Shown here: in pieces, positions 1 to 10,823 of the stretch
Layout: every line of letters begins with the position of its first letter
Numbering within the stretch: position 1 is the first letter of the stretch
NCBI GenBank assembly: GCA_021204735.1
Contig: JAJPYV010000423.1
Span: forward strand, 1 to 12,378
DNA length: 12,378 bases
Source: Prevotella sp.
GTDB taxonomy: Bacteria > Bacteroidota > Bacteroidia > Bacteroidales > Bacteroidaceae
Reading direction: 5' to 3'
Translations under genes and position numbers: made by a program
Notes under the pieces: model-generated
What the model was told of the DNA's origin: nothing
The model's database searches: none
Seen by the model: only the letters and a program-made list of their open reading frames with translations

Positions 1-218
1 CCGTCAAAGCCAAACTGGTCGTACTGCTGCCGTTTCTGTGGGTCGTGCAACACGTCGTATGCCTCGGCTGCTTCCTTGAACTTCTCCTCAGCTTCCTTGT
101 CGCCAGGATTGCGGTCAGGATGGTACTTGATAGCAATCTTGCGGTAAGCCTTCTTTATGTCGTCCTCCGAAGCGGTCTTGTCAACCCCTAAAACTTCGTA
201 ATAGTCTCTCTTTGCCAT
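1..218 (-). CDS. dnaJ: Chaperone protein DnaJ, N-terminal part (runs off the left edge)
   Basis: DnaJ (Hsp40) is the cytoplasmic co-chaperone that delivers unfolded substrates to DnaK and stimulates its ATPase. Only the first 72 codons are present. Translation from the ATG at 216-218 begins [20 protein letters not shown] and contains the complete J domain: the helix II pattern [20 protein letters not shown] with the diagnostic HPD tripeptide, then the helix III/IV segment ending YDQFGFDG, the usual entry to the Gly/Phe-rich region. The gene lies 13 bp downstream of the grpE stop on the same strand, so the two are almost certainly co-transcribed. The zinc-finger and C-terminal substrate-binding domains would lie outside the window. 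DnaJ itself is much more likely than CbpA or another J protein because of the grpE linkage and the exact DnaJ-type start. Confidence 0.96.
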   Translation of the reverse strand, partial: MAKRDYYEVLGVDKTASEDDIKKAYRKIAIKYHPDRNPGDKEAEEKFKEAAEAYDVLHDPQKRQQYDQFGFD

Positions 219-231
219 AACAATCAGTTTT

Positions 232-837
232 TTATTGTCCCACAGCCACTTTTGCGTGCCTTATTACCTTGTCATTCAGCATGTAACCAGTTTGGACACA
301 GTCTAATATCTTGCCCTTCTTGTCATCTTCCACTCCTGGCACCATTGCGATAGCCTCATGGTAGTCGGTGTCGAAGTCTGCGTTTTCAGTATTCATCTTT
401 TTCACGCCAAGACTCTCCATCACTTTATTCATTTTATGATAGATTAGTTTCATGCCTTCTTTCAGCACTTCTATGTCATCGGTCTTTTCAGCATTCTCTA
501 TGGCACGCTCCATGTCGTCAATAACAGGGAGGAAAGCCACCACTGCCTTCTCCGAACCGTTCAATATCAGTTCTGTCTTCTCCTTGAGTGTACGCTTGCG
601 GTAGTTGTCAAATTCGGCCACTGAGCGCAGGTATTTATCCTTGAGGGATTCTATCTCCTGCAAGGCTACATCCAACGGGTCTTTCTCCTGCTCTATGTTG
701 TCGCCTTCTTTTGATTTCTCAGAAGATGACGTTTCTTCATTTTCAGTCTGGGTGTTGTCCTGTTGGTTCTCTGTTTCAGCCGTATCTTTCAATGAGTCAT
801 CAACTTGCTCATTCTTTTTTTCCTCATTCTCTTTCAT
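232..837 (-). CDS. grpE: GrpE nucleotide exchange factor
   Basis: GrpE is the cytoplasmic nucleotide exchange factor that releases ADP from DnaK and so drives the DnaK-DnaJ cycle. The ATG at 835-837 gives 201 residues; a GTG nine bases upstream is possible but less likely. Residues 1-52 are an acidic, Glu/Asp/Asn/Gln-rich disordered tail. Residues 55-145 form the long dimerising helix, including the conserved stretch [15 protein letters not shown] (69-83) and the segment with [13 protein letters not shown] (102-114). Residues 155-201 are the beta-rich head, with the hallmark [11 protein letters not shown] and the C-terminal run from [17 protein letters not shown]. Length and domain order are normal. 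It precedes dnaJ by 13 bp. Upstream, 883-890 reads AACTTTTG on the minus strand, one base off the TAnnTTTG box, but no good TTTG partner is seen. No CIRCE element is visible, so heat-shock control is not shown by the sequence. Confidence 0.96.
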   Translation of the reverse strand: MKENEEKKNEQVDDSLKDTAETENQQDNTQTENEETSSSEKSKEGDNIEQEKDPLDVALQEIESLKDKYLRSVAEFDNYRKRTLKEKTELILNGSEKAVVAFLPVIDDMERAIENAEKTDDIEVLKEGMKLIYHKMNKVMESLGVKKMNTENADFDTDYHEAIAMVPGVEDDKKGKILDCVQTGYMLNDKVIRHAKVAVGQ

Positions 838-927
838 GATGTTCACTGTTTTTTAATGGTTTATAACGAACATTGTTAACTGCAAAAGTTATAGCAAAAA
901 TCTTGCCAGAACGTACTTTAATGACAA

Positions 928-2890
<1,963 letters not shown>

Positions 2891-2923
2891 ATTGCTTTTG
2901 TAATCTTTTTTTTATTAAATTTG
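2891..2923 (+). promoter_or_regulatory. Bacteroidetes-type promoter of the glycogen operon
   Basis: TAAATTTG at 2916-2923 matches the TAnnTTTG -7 box exactly. The -33 partner is less clean: ATTG at 2891-2894 has the right spacing (21 bp), while the better TTTG at 2897-2900 is only 15 bp away. The transcript would start near 2929, about 18 nt before the ATG of the synthase. Confidence 0.65.
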
Positions 2924-2946
2924 CGCCACTCTTATTAACGAATAAA

Positions 2947-4602
2947 ATGGCGACAAATCTTTTATCCCCTGAGTACATTTTTGAGTCAAGTTGGGAAGTT
3001 TGTAATAAAGTTGGAGGTATATACACTGTTCTTTCGACAAGAGCCAAGACATTGCAGGTTAAATTTGAGGATAGGATAATATTCATAGGACCTGACTTTG
3101 GTGAACATTCGAACCAGTATTTTACCGAAGACGGAAGTTTTTTTAAGGAATGGAAAGTCAAAACTCAACAGGAAGGACTTTCTTTGAGGATTGGGCGTTG
3201 GAACGTACCTGGTTACCCTATTGCTATATTGGTTAATTTCAACCAATATTATCAGCACAAGAACGAAATTTATGGGTGGCTGTGGGAAAAATACAAGGTA
3301 GACAGTCTCCATGCCTACGGTGACTACGACGAGGCATCCATGTTCTCTTACGCTGCGGCTAAGGTCGTGGAGAGTTTCTATAATTTCTACTTAGACAAGT
3401 CAAAAAAGGTTATCTATCACGGCAATGAGTGGATGACAGGCTTGGGACTGCTATACATTAATAATAAACTGCCACAGATTGCCACGATATTCACTACTCA
3501 TGCTACGAGTATCGGTAGGAGTATCGCTGGAAACAACAAACCTCTTTACGATTATCTTTTCGCATACAACGGTGACCAGATGTCTTGGGAACTGAATATG
3601 CAGAGCAAGCACTCTATTGAGAAACAAACGGCTATGTTTGTCGACTGTTTCACTACTGTCAGTGACATCACTGCAAACGAGTGCAAGGAATTGCTCGACA
3701 AACCGGTTGATTTCGTGTTGCCTAATGGTTTTGAGAACGATTTCGTGCCGAAAGGGGCAGAGTTTACCCGTAAGCGTAAGGCTGCTCGTGAGAGGATATT
3801 CGAGGTTTCTAATGCATTGCTCGGTACAAACCTTGATGATGAAACGCTGATTGTTTCCACCAGCGGGCGCTATGAGTTCCGAAACAAGGGCGTGGATATC
3901 TACATCGAGACAATGAACCGTCTGTTGCGTGACAGTAGGCTGCACAAGAAAATCCTTGCTTTTATTAAAGTGCCTGGTTGGGTAGGAGAGCCACGTCAGG
4001 ATTTGCTTGACCGCGTGAAGTCGGGCGAGAAATTTGATACTCCTCTGCCTGTTCCGATGATTACCCACTGGTTGCACAACATGAGCCATGATAATATTCT
4101 TGGCATGCTGAAGTATATGGATATGCACAACCGCAAGGAGGACAATGTAAAACTTATCTTCCTGCCATGCTATCTTGATGGTCACGACGGGATTTTCAAT
4201 ATGAAATATTATGATATCGTACTCGGTAACGATCTCTGCGTTTACCCGTCATATTATGAGCCTTGGGGATATACTCCTCTTGAGGCTATCGCATTCAAAG
4301 TGCCGTGCATCACGTCTGATCTCGCTGGTTTTGGTCTGTGGGCTAACAGTGAGTTGGGCAGGTATGGTGAGATTTGCGACGGTGTGAAGGTGGTACACCG
4401 CACTGATTATAATTATTCTGAGGCGGTTGACAAGATTAAGGACACTGTCGTGGAATTTTCCAACCTCCCTGAGGAGGAAGTGAAAAGGGCGCGCAGCAAT
4501 GCTGACAAGTTGTCTAAAAAGGCTCTTTGGAGCAATTTTATTAAATATTATTATCAGGCATACGATTTCGCTCTGCGCAAGGCGGAGAACAGAAAAGTGT
4601 GA
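2947..4602 (+). CDS. GT3-type glycogen synthase
   Basis: Transfers glucosyl units from a nucleotide-sugar (UDP-glucose in the known GT3 enzymes) onto the non-reducing ends of glycogen in the cytoplasm. At 551 residues it is a GT-B glycosyltransferase of family GT3, the family of yeast and animal glycogen synthase, not the usual bacterial GT5 GlgA. Signs: the N-terminal donor loop WEVCNKVGGIYTV (16-28); YHGNEWMTG near 157-165; TTHATSIGR (183-191), the counterpart of the eukaryotic THAT...GR segment; SGRYEFRNKGVD (306-317) with Arg308 and Lys314; and YPSYYEPWGYTPLE ending in the catalytic E-x7-E pair Glu438/Glu446. The ATG at 2947 starts immediately ahead of the conserved N-terminus and 23 bp after a -7 box. 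The phosphorylase gene follows after 67 bp with no terminator between, so the two form a synthesis/degradation operon. Sugar-nucleotide specificity (UDP or ADP) cannot be read from the sequence. Confidence 0.94.
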   Translation: MATNLLSPEYIFESSWEVCNKVGGIYTVLSTRAKTLQVKFEDRIIFIGPDFGEHSNQYFTEDGSFFKEWKVKTQQEGLSLRIGRWNVPGYPIAILVNFNQYYQHKNEIYGWLWEKYKVDSLHAYGDYDEASMFSYAAAKVVESFYNFYLDKSKKVIYHGNEWMTGLGLLYINNKLPQIATIFTTHATSIGRSIAGNNKPLYDYLFAYNGDQMSWELNMQSKHSIEKQTAMFVDCFTTVSDITANECKELLDKPVDFVLPNGFENDFVPKGAEFTRKRKAARERIFEVSNALLGTNLDDETLIVSTSGRYEFRNKGVDIYIETMNRLLRDSRLHKKILAFIKVPGWVGEPRQDLLDRVKSGEKFDTPLPVPMITHWLHNMSHDNILGMLKYMDMHNRKEDNVKLIFLPCYLDGHDGIFNMKYYDIVLGNDLCVYPSYYEPWGYTPLEAIAFKVPCITSDLAGFGLWANSELGRYGEICDGVKVVHRTDYNYSEAVDKIKDTVVEFSNLPEEEVKRARSNADKLSKKALWSNFIKYYYQAYDFALRKAENRKV

Positions 4603-4669
4603 ATGATACAATAAATAATGAGTGATACAGTTACTTTAAATATTAATTTCTATAGTTTTTTAAATAGGT

Positions 4670-7228
4670 ATGAAGATTAAAGCAAGCTATGTTAACGCTC
4701 CTCAATGGAAGGAGATTACGGTTAAATCTACATTGCCCGAACAGTTGGTGTGTTTGGATGAACTTGCCCATAATATGTGGTGGTCATGGAACTATGAGGC
4801 ACGCGATTTGTGGCGGGAATTGGACGAGAAACTTTACGAGGAGGTTGAGCACAACCCTGTCTTATTGTTGGAACGTCTGAGTTATGATAGAAAAGAAGCA
4901 ATTGTCAAAGACAAGGCCATAATGAAGAGAGTTAAGGACGTATATGCCAAATTCCGTAAGTACATGGATGTAAAGCCTAACAGCAAGCGTCCGTCTGTTG
5001 CTTATTTCTGTATGGAATATGGTATGAATCAGGTTCTGAAAATCTATTCCGGTGGTCTTGGTATGTTGGCTGGTGACTATATCAAGGAGGCATCTGACAG
5101 TAATGTTGATATGTGTGCTGTTGGTTTTCTTTATCGTTTCGGATATTTCAAACAGTCATTGAGCATGGATGGTCAGCAGATTGCCAACTATGACGCTCAG
5201 AATTTCAACTCACTGCCTGTAGTACGCCAGTTGGATGAAAATGGCAACCCTCTGATTGTCGATGTCCCTTACATGAATTATCAGGTTCATGCGTGTGTAT
5301 GGAGGGTAAATGTAGGCCGTGTGAAGTTGTACCTTTTGGATACCGATAATGACATGAACTCTGATTTCGACAAACCGATTACTCACTCTCTTTATGGTGG
5401 TGATTGGGAGAACCGTCTGAAGCAGGAGATTTTGCTCGGTATCGGTGGTATTTTGACATTGAAGAGACTTGGCATTAAGAAGGATATTTATCACTGCAAC
5501 GAGGGTCATGCTGCTCTCTGCAACTTGCAGCGTCTGTGTGATTATGTTCAGGAAGGACTTACGTTCAATCAGGCTCTCGAACTTGTCCGTGCGTCTTCTC
5601 TCTATACTGTTCACACTCCTGTTCCGGCTGGTCATGACTATTTCGACCAGGGCTTGTTCAGCAAGTATATGAGCGGTTATCCCGGTATGTTGGGCATCTC
5701 TTGGGATGAGTTCATTGGCATGGGGCGTACCAATCCTGATGACCATAACGAGAAGTTCTGTATGTCCACATTCGCTTGCAACACGTGCCAGGAGGTCAAC
5801 GGTGTAAGTAAAATTCATGGTGGTGTAAGTCAGAAGATGTTCTCTGGCATCTGGAAAGGATATTACCCGGAGGAGAACCATGTAGGGTATGTTACCAACG
5901 GTGTACACTTCCCGACATGGGCTGCCACTGAGTGGCGTAAGCTCTATGCTCAGTATTTTGATGAGAATTTCTTATTTGACCAAAGTAATGAGAATATCTG
6001 GAATGCCATATATAATGTTCCTGATGATGTTATCTGGGATACTCGTATGGAATTGAAGAAGAAACTCACTGATTATATCCGTGGCAAGTTCCGTGATACA
6101 TGGTTGAGAAATCAGGGTGATCCGTCACGTGTGGTTTCTCTGCTTCAGAATATCAATCCAAATTATCTCATGATTGGTTTCTGCCGCCGCTTTGCTACTT
6201 ACAAGCGTGCTCACTTGCTCTTTACTGACCTCGATCGTTTAGCTAAGATTGTCAACAATCCTCAATATCCTGTTCAGTTCCTGTTCTCCGGTAAGGCTCA
6301 CCCTGCTGACGGTGCCGGTCAGGGACTTATAAAGAGAATATTCGAAATCAGCCAGCGTCCGGAGTTCCTCGGAAAGATTATATTCCTCGAGGACTATGAC
6401 ATGCAGCTTGCTCGACGCCTTGTTTCCGGCGTTGACATCTGGATGAACACTCCTACACGTCCTCTTGAGGCCTCCGGTACGTCTGGAGAAAAGGCTGAGA
6501 TGAATGGCGTCGTTAACCTCTCCGTCCTCGATGGTTGGTGGTATGAAGGCTATCGTAAGGGTGCTGGTTGGGCTTTGACAGAGAAGCGTACTTACAAGAA
6601 CCAGAGCTATCAGGATCAGTTGGATGCTGCTACCATCTATATGTTGCTGGAGAAAGAAATCTTACCTCTTTATTACAACAAGAACAAGAAGGGTTATAGT
6701 GAAGGTTGGGTAAAGGTTATAAAGAACTCTATTGCTCAAATCGCTCCTCACTATACAATGAAACGCCAGTTGGACGACTACTACGACAAGTTCTACAAGA
6801 AAGAGGCTGCTCGTTTCAAAAAATTGGCTGCTAACGACAATGCTCTTGCTAAGGAGATTGCTCAGTGGAAAGAGACTGTTGCGGAGCGTTGGGATTCTAT
6901 TCATGTAGTTTCTAAAGAGGCTAACATCCCTCCAACGGGATTTGAGACGGGCGTGAAGTATAAGATTCGCTATGTCGTCGACGAGCAAGGACTTAATGAT
7001 GCTATCGGATTAGAGTATGTAACAATAAGGACTGACAAGAATGGTCAAGATAAGATATCCAAGATTATTCCGTTCAAGATGATAGGTCATGAGGGCAATC
7101 TCTATACATTCGAGGCTATTTGTGAGACGGCTGTTGCCGGCACTTACAAGTCTGCTATCAGAATGTATCCTAAGAATGCCAACCTGCCTCACCGTCAGGA
7201 CTTCTGCTATGTTAAATGGATCGAGTAA
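4670..7228 (+). CDS. glgP: Alpha-glucan (glycogen) phosphorylase, GT35
   Basis: Releases glucose-1-phosphate from alpha-1,4-glucan ends using phosphate and a pyridoxal-phosphate cofactor in the cytoplasm. The 852 residues match the alpha-glucan phosphorylase subgroup with an N-terminal DUF3417-like region (about 14-100, with [13 protein letters not shown]) rather than the classic mammalian or E. coli GlgP form. Visible landmarks: [11 protein letters not shown] (109-119), the glycine-rich [12 protein letters not shown] (125-136), HCNEGHAAL (275-283), [11 protein letters not shown] (313-323), [10 protein letters not shown] (408-417), [11 protein letters not shown] (503-513), [12 protein letters not shown] (540-551), and [14 protein letters not shown] (600-613), in which Lys608 aligns with the PLP Schiff-base lysine. 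All catalytic segments are intact. The C-terminal ~100 residues after [12 protein letters not shown] form an extra beta-rich region. The gene is second in the operon with the GT3 synthase and is followed 26 bp later by a strong hairpin terminator. A maltodextrin substrate rather than glycogen is possible, but the partner gene argues for glycogen. Confidence 0.94.
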   Translation: MKIKASYVNAPQWKEITVKSTLPEQLVCLDELAHNMWWSWNYEARDLWRELDEKLYEEVEHNPVLLLERLSYDRKEAIVKDKAIMKRVKDVYAKFRKYMDVKPNSKRPSVAYFCMEYGMNQVLKIYSGGLGMLAGDYIKEASDSNVDMCAVGFLYRFGYFKQSLSMDGQQIANYDAQNFNSLPVVRQLDENGNPLIVDVPYMNYQVHACVWRVNVGRVKLYLLDTDNDMNSDFDKPITHSLYGGDWENRLKQEILLGIGGILTLKRLGIKKDIYHCNEGHAALCNLQRLCDYVQEGLTFNQALELVRASSLYTVHTPVPAGHDYFDQGLFSKYMSGYPGMLGISWDEFIGMGRTNPDDHNEKFCMSTFACNTCQEVNGVSKIHGGVSQKMFSGIWKGYYPEENHVGYVTNGVHFPTWAATEWRKLYAQYFDENFLFDQSNENIWNAIYNVPDDVIWDTRMELKKKLTDYIRGKFRDTWLRNQGDPSRVVSLLQNINPNYLMIGFCRRFATYKRAHLLFTDLDRLAKIVNNPQYPVQFLFSGKAHPADGAGQGLIKRIFEISQRPEFLGKIIFLEDYDMQLARRLVSGVDIWMNTPTRPLEASGTSGEKAEMNGVVNLSVLDGWWYEGYRKGAGWALTEKRTYKNQSYQDQLDAATIYMLLEKEILPLYYNKNKKGYSEGWVKVIKNSIAQIAPHYTMKRQLDDYYDKFYKKEAARFKKLAANDNALAKEIAQWKETVAERWDSIHVVSKEANIPPTGFETGVKYKIRYVVDEQGLNDAIGLEYVTIRTDKNGQDKISKIIPFKMIGHEGNLYTFEAICETAVAGTYKSAIRMYPKNANLPHRQDFCYVKWIE

Positions 7229-7254
7229 AACAACTCCAATAACATTATAATTTC

Positions 7255-7297
7255 GAAAGGCAATGTCCGCTCTTTGGGCATTGCCTTTCTTTATGTT
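7255..7297 (+). terminator. Intrinsic terminator of the glycogen operon
   Basis: A 14-bp stem, GAAAGGCAATGTCC (7255-7268) pairing with GGGCATTGCCTTTC (7276-7289), has one G-U wobble and a 7-base loop, and is followed by a T-rich run (TTTATGTTTTATTTTT). It starts 26 bp after the phosphorylase stop. On the minus strand the same hairpin could also stop transcription from the convergent glycosidase gene, although the T tract on that side is weaker. Confidence 0.9.
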
Positions 7298-7354
7298 TTA
7301 TTTTTCAACTTTCAATCAACGCAAGCAAAGTTACCCGAAAACTCAAGAGGAATG

Positions 7355-7386
7355 AATTTTTAATTTTTAATTTTTAATTTTTAATT
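7355..7386. repeat. 7-bp tandem repeat (AATTTTT)x4.5 across the glycosidase stop codon
   Basis: Four perfect copies of AATTTTT plus AATT occupy 7355-7386. The glycosidase stop (TAA on the minus strand, 7367-7369) lies inside, so its last residues (LKIKN) are encoded by the repeat. Because seven is not a multiple of three, the array supplies TAA stops in all three frames on the minus strand. A 14-base piece of the same phrase, AATTTTTAATTCTT, recurs directly at the 3' end of higA (11546-11559). Confidence 0.9.
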
Positions 7387-10300
7387 CTTGTAACGTTATT
7401 CCCATTATTCCAATTACCACTTCATTGGAAACTGTTTCCAAAACCAAATGTGATAATTTCTTGTTCCTGTCCAACGGCATTTTTAATATTATGGCGGCAC
7501 CACCGTCAATAATGCAATTCGCTCCATCATACCCCAACTGCTCTCCAAACTTATCGCTTATTTCTCCTGTCTTCAACGATACCCGTTGAATGGCTGGGGT
7601 ATTACGGTTGAACGCCAGACCGTCCTCATAGAAAATTTGTTCTATCGGAGCCCAGTTGATGGGGTTGATAAGCGGCAATGTGTCGCAACTGCCGTCCTTG
7701 TAATATACTTTTATTACAGCATTATCTATATTGCATTGCATGTGGTTGGTACTTCCTGCGAGTAATAGATATGCTGACGATGCCTTGCCTGAAAGAGGAA
7801 CTTCCAAACTGTCGGGATAGTTGTCCCAAAGTGATGTATATGCGATATTCTGCCCTTCGGCAGGGGTGCGGAACGGTATGCCGAAATTTGTATTTAGCAA
7901 TCCTTCTTCTACTGCTGCACGCAATCCCGAATCGTCTATGTTTGCAGTATATAGTGGGTGACACCATTCGCCGACACCCTGAACTGGTAATTGCAATGTA
8001 GTGTAGGGGGAGCGTGGTGATAGGTATTGGTTGTTGAAAATGTCGGTTACATTTGCGTTGAATATTTTATCCATTTTTACAGGCACGCATTGCTTTGTGT
8101 CGGTATTTTCTATTGTAACCGATGCTTTTGCCAAAGAAACGGATGGTTCTTCGCTTGCTGTGGTTTCCTCGATAGGCATCCACCAACTCATTTGTCCCTG
8201 TTCCATTTTTACGAAAGTAACATTACCTTCTTTGAGTAAACGTGATTCTGGATATGTCTCCAACGACTGTGGTTCGGCGAGTGTCTCACCATCCCACTTT
8301 ATTACAATGTTTTTCTGTTCATCAGAGGAAGATGTACAAATTATTGAAATTACTGGATGACCGATTGAGTTTTCAACCAATTTCCACGCAGTTTCCTCAC
8401 CATTCACTGTAATGGAAGCCACTTGTGAGAGGAGGGCTGGCAAATGCAATTCCACATTTTTCACGGCATTTATATGATGTGTGAATGTGAATGTTTCTTC
8501 TTTTCCATCGATATTGAAATTGAGGTCTATGTCAGGGGTGTGCAGCGATGCATATTTCCAATCTGAAGGGAAACCAGGGCGCAACAATAGTTTGCCGTTC
8601 ATCGCATCGGGCAACACGCCATACAGTCCTTGTATCAGCACTCGTGAAGCTACTCCGATTGGGTCACCAAAGTCTCGGTAGCACTCGCCTCTGGCGGCAT
8701 CATAATAACTGATTTGCCCGAAATTGCCTGGACTGTTGCCTAAATACATTTCATCCAACACGGAACTTTTCAGCAGTTTGTATCCCTCATCGGCACGCCC
8801 TGCTTCAAAATAGGCGAGGGCGGTGTGCATCACTTCTGCAAATGCTACGTTGTTTATGCTCCATGAGTATGGCATCCAATTTGACGTTGATATGGTTGCG
8901 TATTTCTCCGCATTGATTGATGTCGCTGCGGTGTTGAAACCGGAATAAAGTTTATCGTTAGGGTAGGGCGTAACTGTTATCGGGATATGCGGTATCTCGT
9001 TGTCAACGTAACGGGTGGCTAAGTACGACTGAAACGGGTCGGCTATATCACTGTCTATTGCGTGGTAAATTGTCCATACTGCGGCTGACTCGTGTACATT
9101 GCGGTGCCCCATGAAATCCTGAAATTCTGCCCAATGTCCTTTGTCTTTCAACCATAGTCTGCTGTTTATGGCATTCAGTATCTTGTCTGCCTCTTCCCTA
9201 TATGGGGTAGGGTCTTCACCTATCTTCTCTGCAATCATTGCGGCAAGACGGTTGGCGCGGTAGTTGTAAGCGGAACTGTGGGTAACGGCACCGCTATTGT
9301 AATAGAGTGCATCGCTCGCCCAAATACAGGCGTATGCGTCGTATAGTCCGTCATCATCTGGGTCGTAATTCATCTTCTCCCATGCAAGGTGTAGCTTTAT
9401 CACATTCCACATCTTTTTGGCATAATCTACGTCGCCAGTCCAGTTGAAATGCCACAGCAACTCATCCATGTAACAGAGGTTCATGTCGTAGTGGTTCATC
9501 TGGTCGTTGCGCTGCGGGTTGCGGCATATATAACCGTTGCTGTATTGTGGTGTTCCCCATTGCTTCACAGAACGGGCAAGTGCTAATGTGGAATCCTGTG
9601 CCGGGTGCGGAATAGTGCAGGGAACATCCGTAACCTGACTGGCTGCATAGTTATCGAAATGTGTTCTTGCTCTGTCGTGCCAACCTAATGCATCACCTGT
9701 ATAAGCTGCTCTCCAACCACTTAGCGGCATCCTCCAACCTACTGCCCCGTGCAGCCATACGCCTTCTGTTCCCCAAATGCCATCGGCGGCGACTGCAAGG
9801 TCTCCGCCCAACGTGTTGATGAACGGGTCGGGGGTTGTGAAACAAATCCGCCCTGCAAGTTCTTTTCGTGCTGCTTCATATTCTGCAAATGTCTCTGCTT
9901 CGTCAACCTCACTCAATTCATTGTCCTTAACCACTACATATACAGTAGAATTATCAGCTAATGAGCAAATTAATGTTTGTTTTACAGCGTTTTCATTAGG
10001 GTCGAAAGCGTCAATAGGATCAACGCCCATATCACCGCTCCTCGACAGTTTCGGCTGCTTTATATCTGAATTAATAACCTCCAAACTGCAATCATCCTTA
10101 AATCCTTTTGCTGAAACTTTCCAAATTGCAGCCTCTTCCGTCATACTTGCCAACACAGCAATTTCAATCATCGCATCCTTTCCCCAGGCATTGTCTTTCA
10201 GTTTGTAACTGCGTTTTCCATGTGTATAGCGGGCCTCGCACCAATCCGTGCTTTCCAATTCCGTTACTGAGTTATCCGAAACAGTAATCGTAATATCCGA

Positions 10301-10708
10301 AGTTGATGTTGTGTTATTTAAATCCGTTTCCGTTTTATCTGTTGTAGTGTTATTCGGAGCTGTTTCAGTGTTATCCGTTGTGTTATTATCATGCAGACGT
10401 ATTCTAAACCTGATATTCCTGCAATCTCCTTTCACGTAAGTAGCGAAAATCGGTCTGTCGCTTGTTTCCAATCTCCATGCCGTATTGCTCCCGTACAGCG
10501 CACGTGTATAGCGGTTTTTCCCATTCACGCAAACAAAGTCATCTCCGTCAGGCAAGTATTGCAGCACTCTTTCTTTCCCCCTCACATCATCATTATGCGA
10601 AGTTGACTCAATCCAATCCCCCGCCTGCTGCGCAAACACATTTTGCGCATTAAACAACAGCAACAGCGCAAAAACAAAATGACATATCTTCATATAAAAG
10701 CTTTTCAT
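7367..10708 (-). CDS. Secreted six-hairpin glycosidase, DUF4450-like
   Basis: A large exported protein, 1,113 residues from the ATG at 10706-10708 (an alternative ATG at 10693 gives 1,108). Residues 6-26 (MKICHFVFALLLLFNAQNVF plus A) are a signal peptide with likely cleavage at FA/QQAG; no lipobox cysteine is present. Residues about 50-290 begin with DDFVCVNGKNRYTRALYG and WRLETSDRPIFATY, which I associate from memory with the DUF4450 domain of Bacteroidetes glycosidases. A Thr/Asn/Asp-rich repeat insert sits at 107-150. Residues about 295-700 form an (alpha/alpha)6 six-hairpin fold: YDPDDDGLYDAY (448-459), THSSAYNYRANRLAAMIAE (476-494) and WMPYSWSINNVAFAEVMHTA (611-630), as in GH78/GH94-like families. 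Residues about 700-1113 are beta-rich. It probably acts on an extracellular or periplasmic glycan; substrate and catalytic residues are not assignable. No SusC/SusD, sulfatase or regulator is adjacent, so it is not in a recognisable utilisation locus here. The upstream extension to 10804 is rejected because it overlaps the promoter. Confidence 0.82.
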   Translation of the reverse strand: MKSFYMKICHFVFALLLLFNAQNVFAQQAGDWIESTSHNDDVRGKERVLQYLPDGDDFVCVNGKNRYTRALYGSNTAWRLETSDRPIFATYVKGDCRNIRFRIRLHDNNTTDNTETAPNNTTTDKTETDLNNTTSTSDITITVSDNSVTELESTDWCEARYTHGKRSYKLKDNAWGKDAMIEIAVLASMTEEAAIWKVSAKGFKDDCSLEVINSDIKQPKLSRSGDMGVDPIDAFDPNENAVKQTLICSLADNSTVYVVVKDNELSEVDEAETFAEYEAARKELAGRICFTTPDPFINTLGGDLAVAADGIWGTEGVWLHGAVGWRMPLSGWRAAYTGDALGWHDRARTHFDNYAASQVTDVPCTIPHPAQDSTLALARSVKQWGTPQYSNGYICRNPQRNDQMNHYDMNLCYMDELLWHFNWTGDVDYAKKMWNVIKLHLAWEKMNYDPDDDGLYDAYACIWASDALYYNSGAVTHSSAYNYRANRLAAMIAEKIGEDPTPYREEADKILNAINSRLWLKDKGHWAEFQDFMGHRNVHESAAVWTIYHAIDSDIADPFQSYLATRYVDNEIPHIPITVTPYPNDKLYSGFNTAATSINAEKYATISTSNWMPYSWSINNVAFAEVMHTALAYFEAGRADEGYKLLKSSVLDEMYLGNSPGNFGQISYYDAARGECYRDFGDPIGVASRVLIQGLYGVLPDAMNGKLLLRPGFPSDWKYASLHTPDIDLNFNIDGKEETFTFTHHINAVKNVELHLPALLSQVASITVNGEETAWKLVENSIGHPVISIICTSSSDEQKNIVIKWDGETLAEPQSLETYPESRLLKEGNVTFVKMEQGQMSWWMPIEETTASEEPSVSLAKASVTIENTDTKQCVPVKMDKIFNANVTDIFNNQYLSPRSPYTTLQLPVQGVGEWCHPLYTANIDDSGLRAAVEEGLLNTNFGIPFRTPAEGQNIAYTSLWDNYPDSLEVPLSGKASSAYLLLAGSTNHMQCNIDNAVIKVYYKDGSCDTLPLINPINWAPIEQIFYEDGLAFNRNTPAIQRVSLKTGEISDKFGEQLGYDGANCIIDGGAAIILKMPLDRNKKLSHLVLETVSNEVVIGIMGITLQELKIKN
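10283..10387 (-). repeat. Thr/Asn-rich in-frame repeat insert in the glycosidase
   Basis: Three degenerate units of 11-12 codons, NNTTDNTETAP, NNTTTDKTETDL and NNTTSTSDITIT (protein residues 108-142). At DNA level, units of about 33-36 bp on the plus strand each begin with GTGTTATT. The units are a multiple of three, so gain or loss of a unit keeps the frame. It interrupts the otherwise ordered N-terminal domain between FRIRLHD and TDWCEARYTHGKRSYKL, so it is probably an exposed flexible loop. Confidence 0.75.
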
Positions 10709-10725
10709 AACATTAATAGTTTCCG

Positions 10726-10756
10726 CAAAGTTAATAAAATTCAGCGAAATATCAAA
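10726..10756 (-). promoter_or_regulatory. Bacteroidetes-type promoter of the glycosidase gene
   Basis: On the minus strand TTTG (10753-10756) is followed after 19 bp by TAACTTTG (10726-10733), a perfect TAnnTTTG box. The transcript would start near 10720, only about a dozen bases before the ATG at 10708 (27 before the ATG at 10693). It divides the 163-bp gap with the higB promoter, which has the same box and spacing. Confidence 0.8.
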
Positions 10757-10823
10757 AACAGATGTGTTTCTGGATTTAACAAGAAAATATGTTGCGTATG
10801 GCAATATTTTTTAGCCGATTTAT

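Noticed and set aside
847..927. Heat-shock operator (CIRCE) or strong promoter before grpE
   Set aside because: There is no TTAGCACTC-type inverted repeat. The best -7 candidate (883-890) has a mismatch and no TTTG at the right distance.
3451..4185. 244-codon open frame on the minus strand inside the glycogen synthase gene
   Set aside because: It is antisense to a well-conserved GT3 gene, shows no domain and has no promoter or start context; it is a by-product of codon usage.
5210..5908. 232-codon open frame on the minus strand inside the phosphorylase gene
   Set aside because: It is antisense to conserved catalytic segments, with no recognisable protein features.
10709..10804. Longer start of the glycosidase (32 extra residues before MKSFYMKIC)
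   Set aside because: It would place charged sequence ahead of a good signal peptide and overlaps a perfect TTTG-N19-TAACTTTG promoter.
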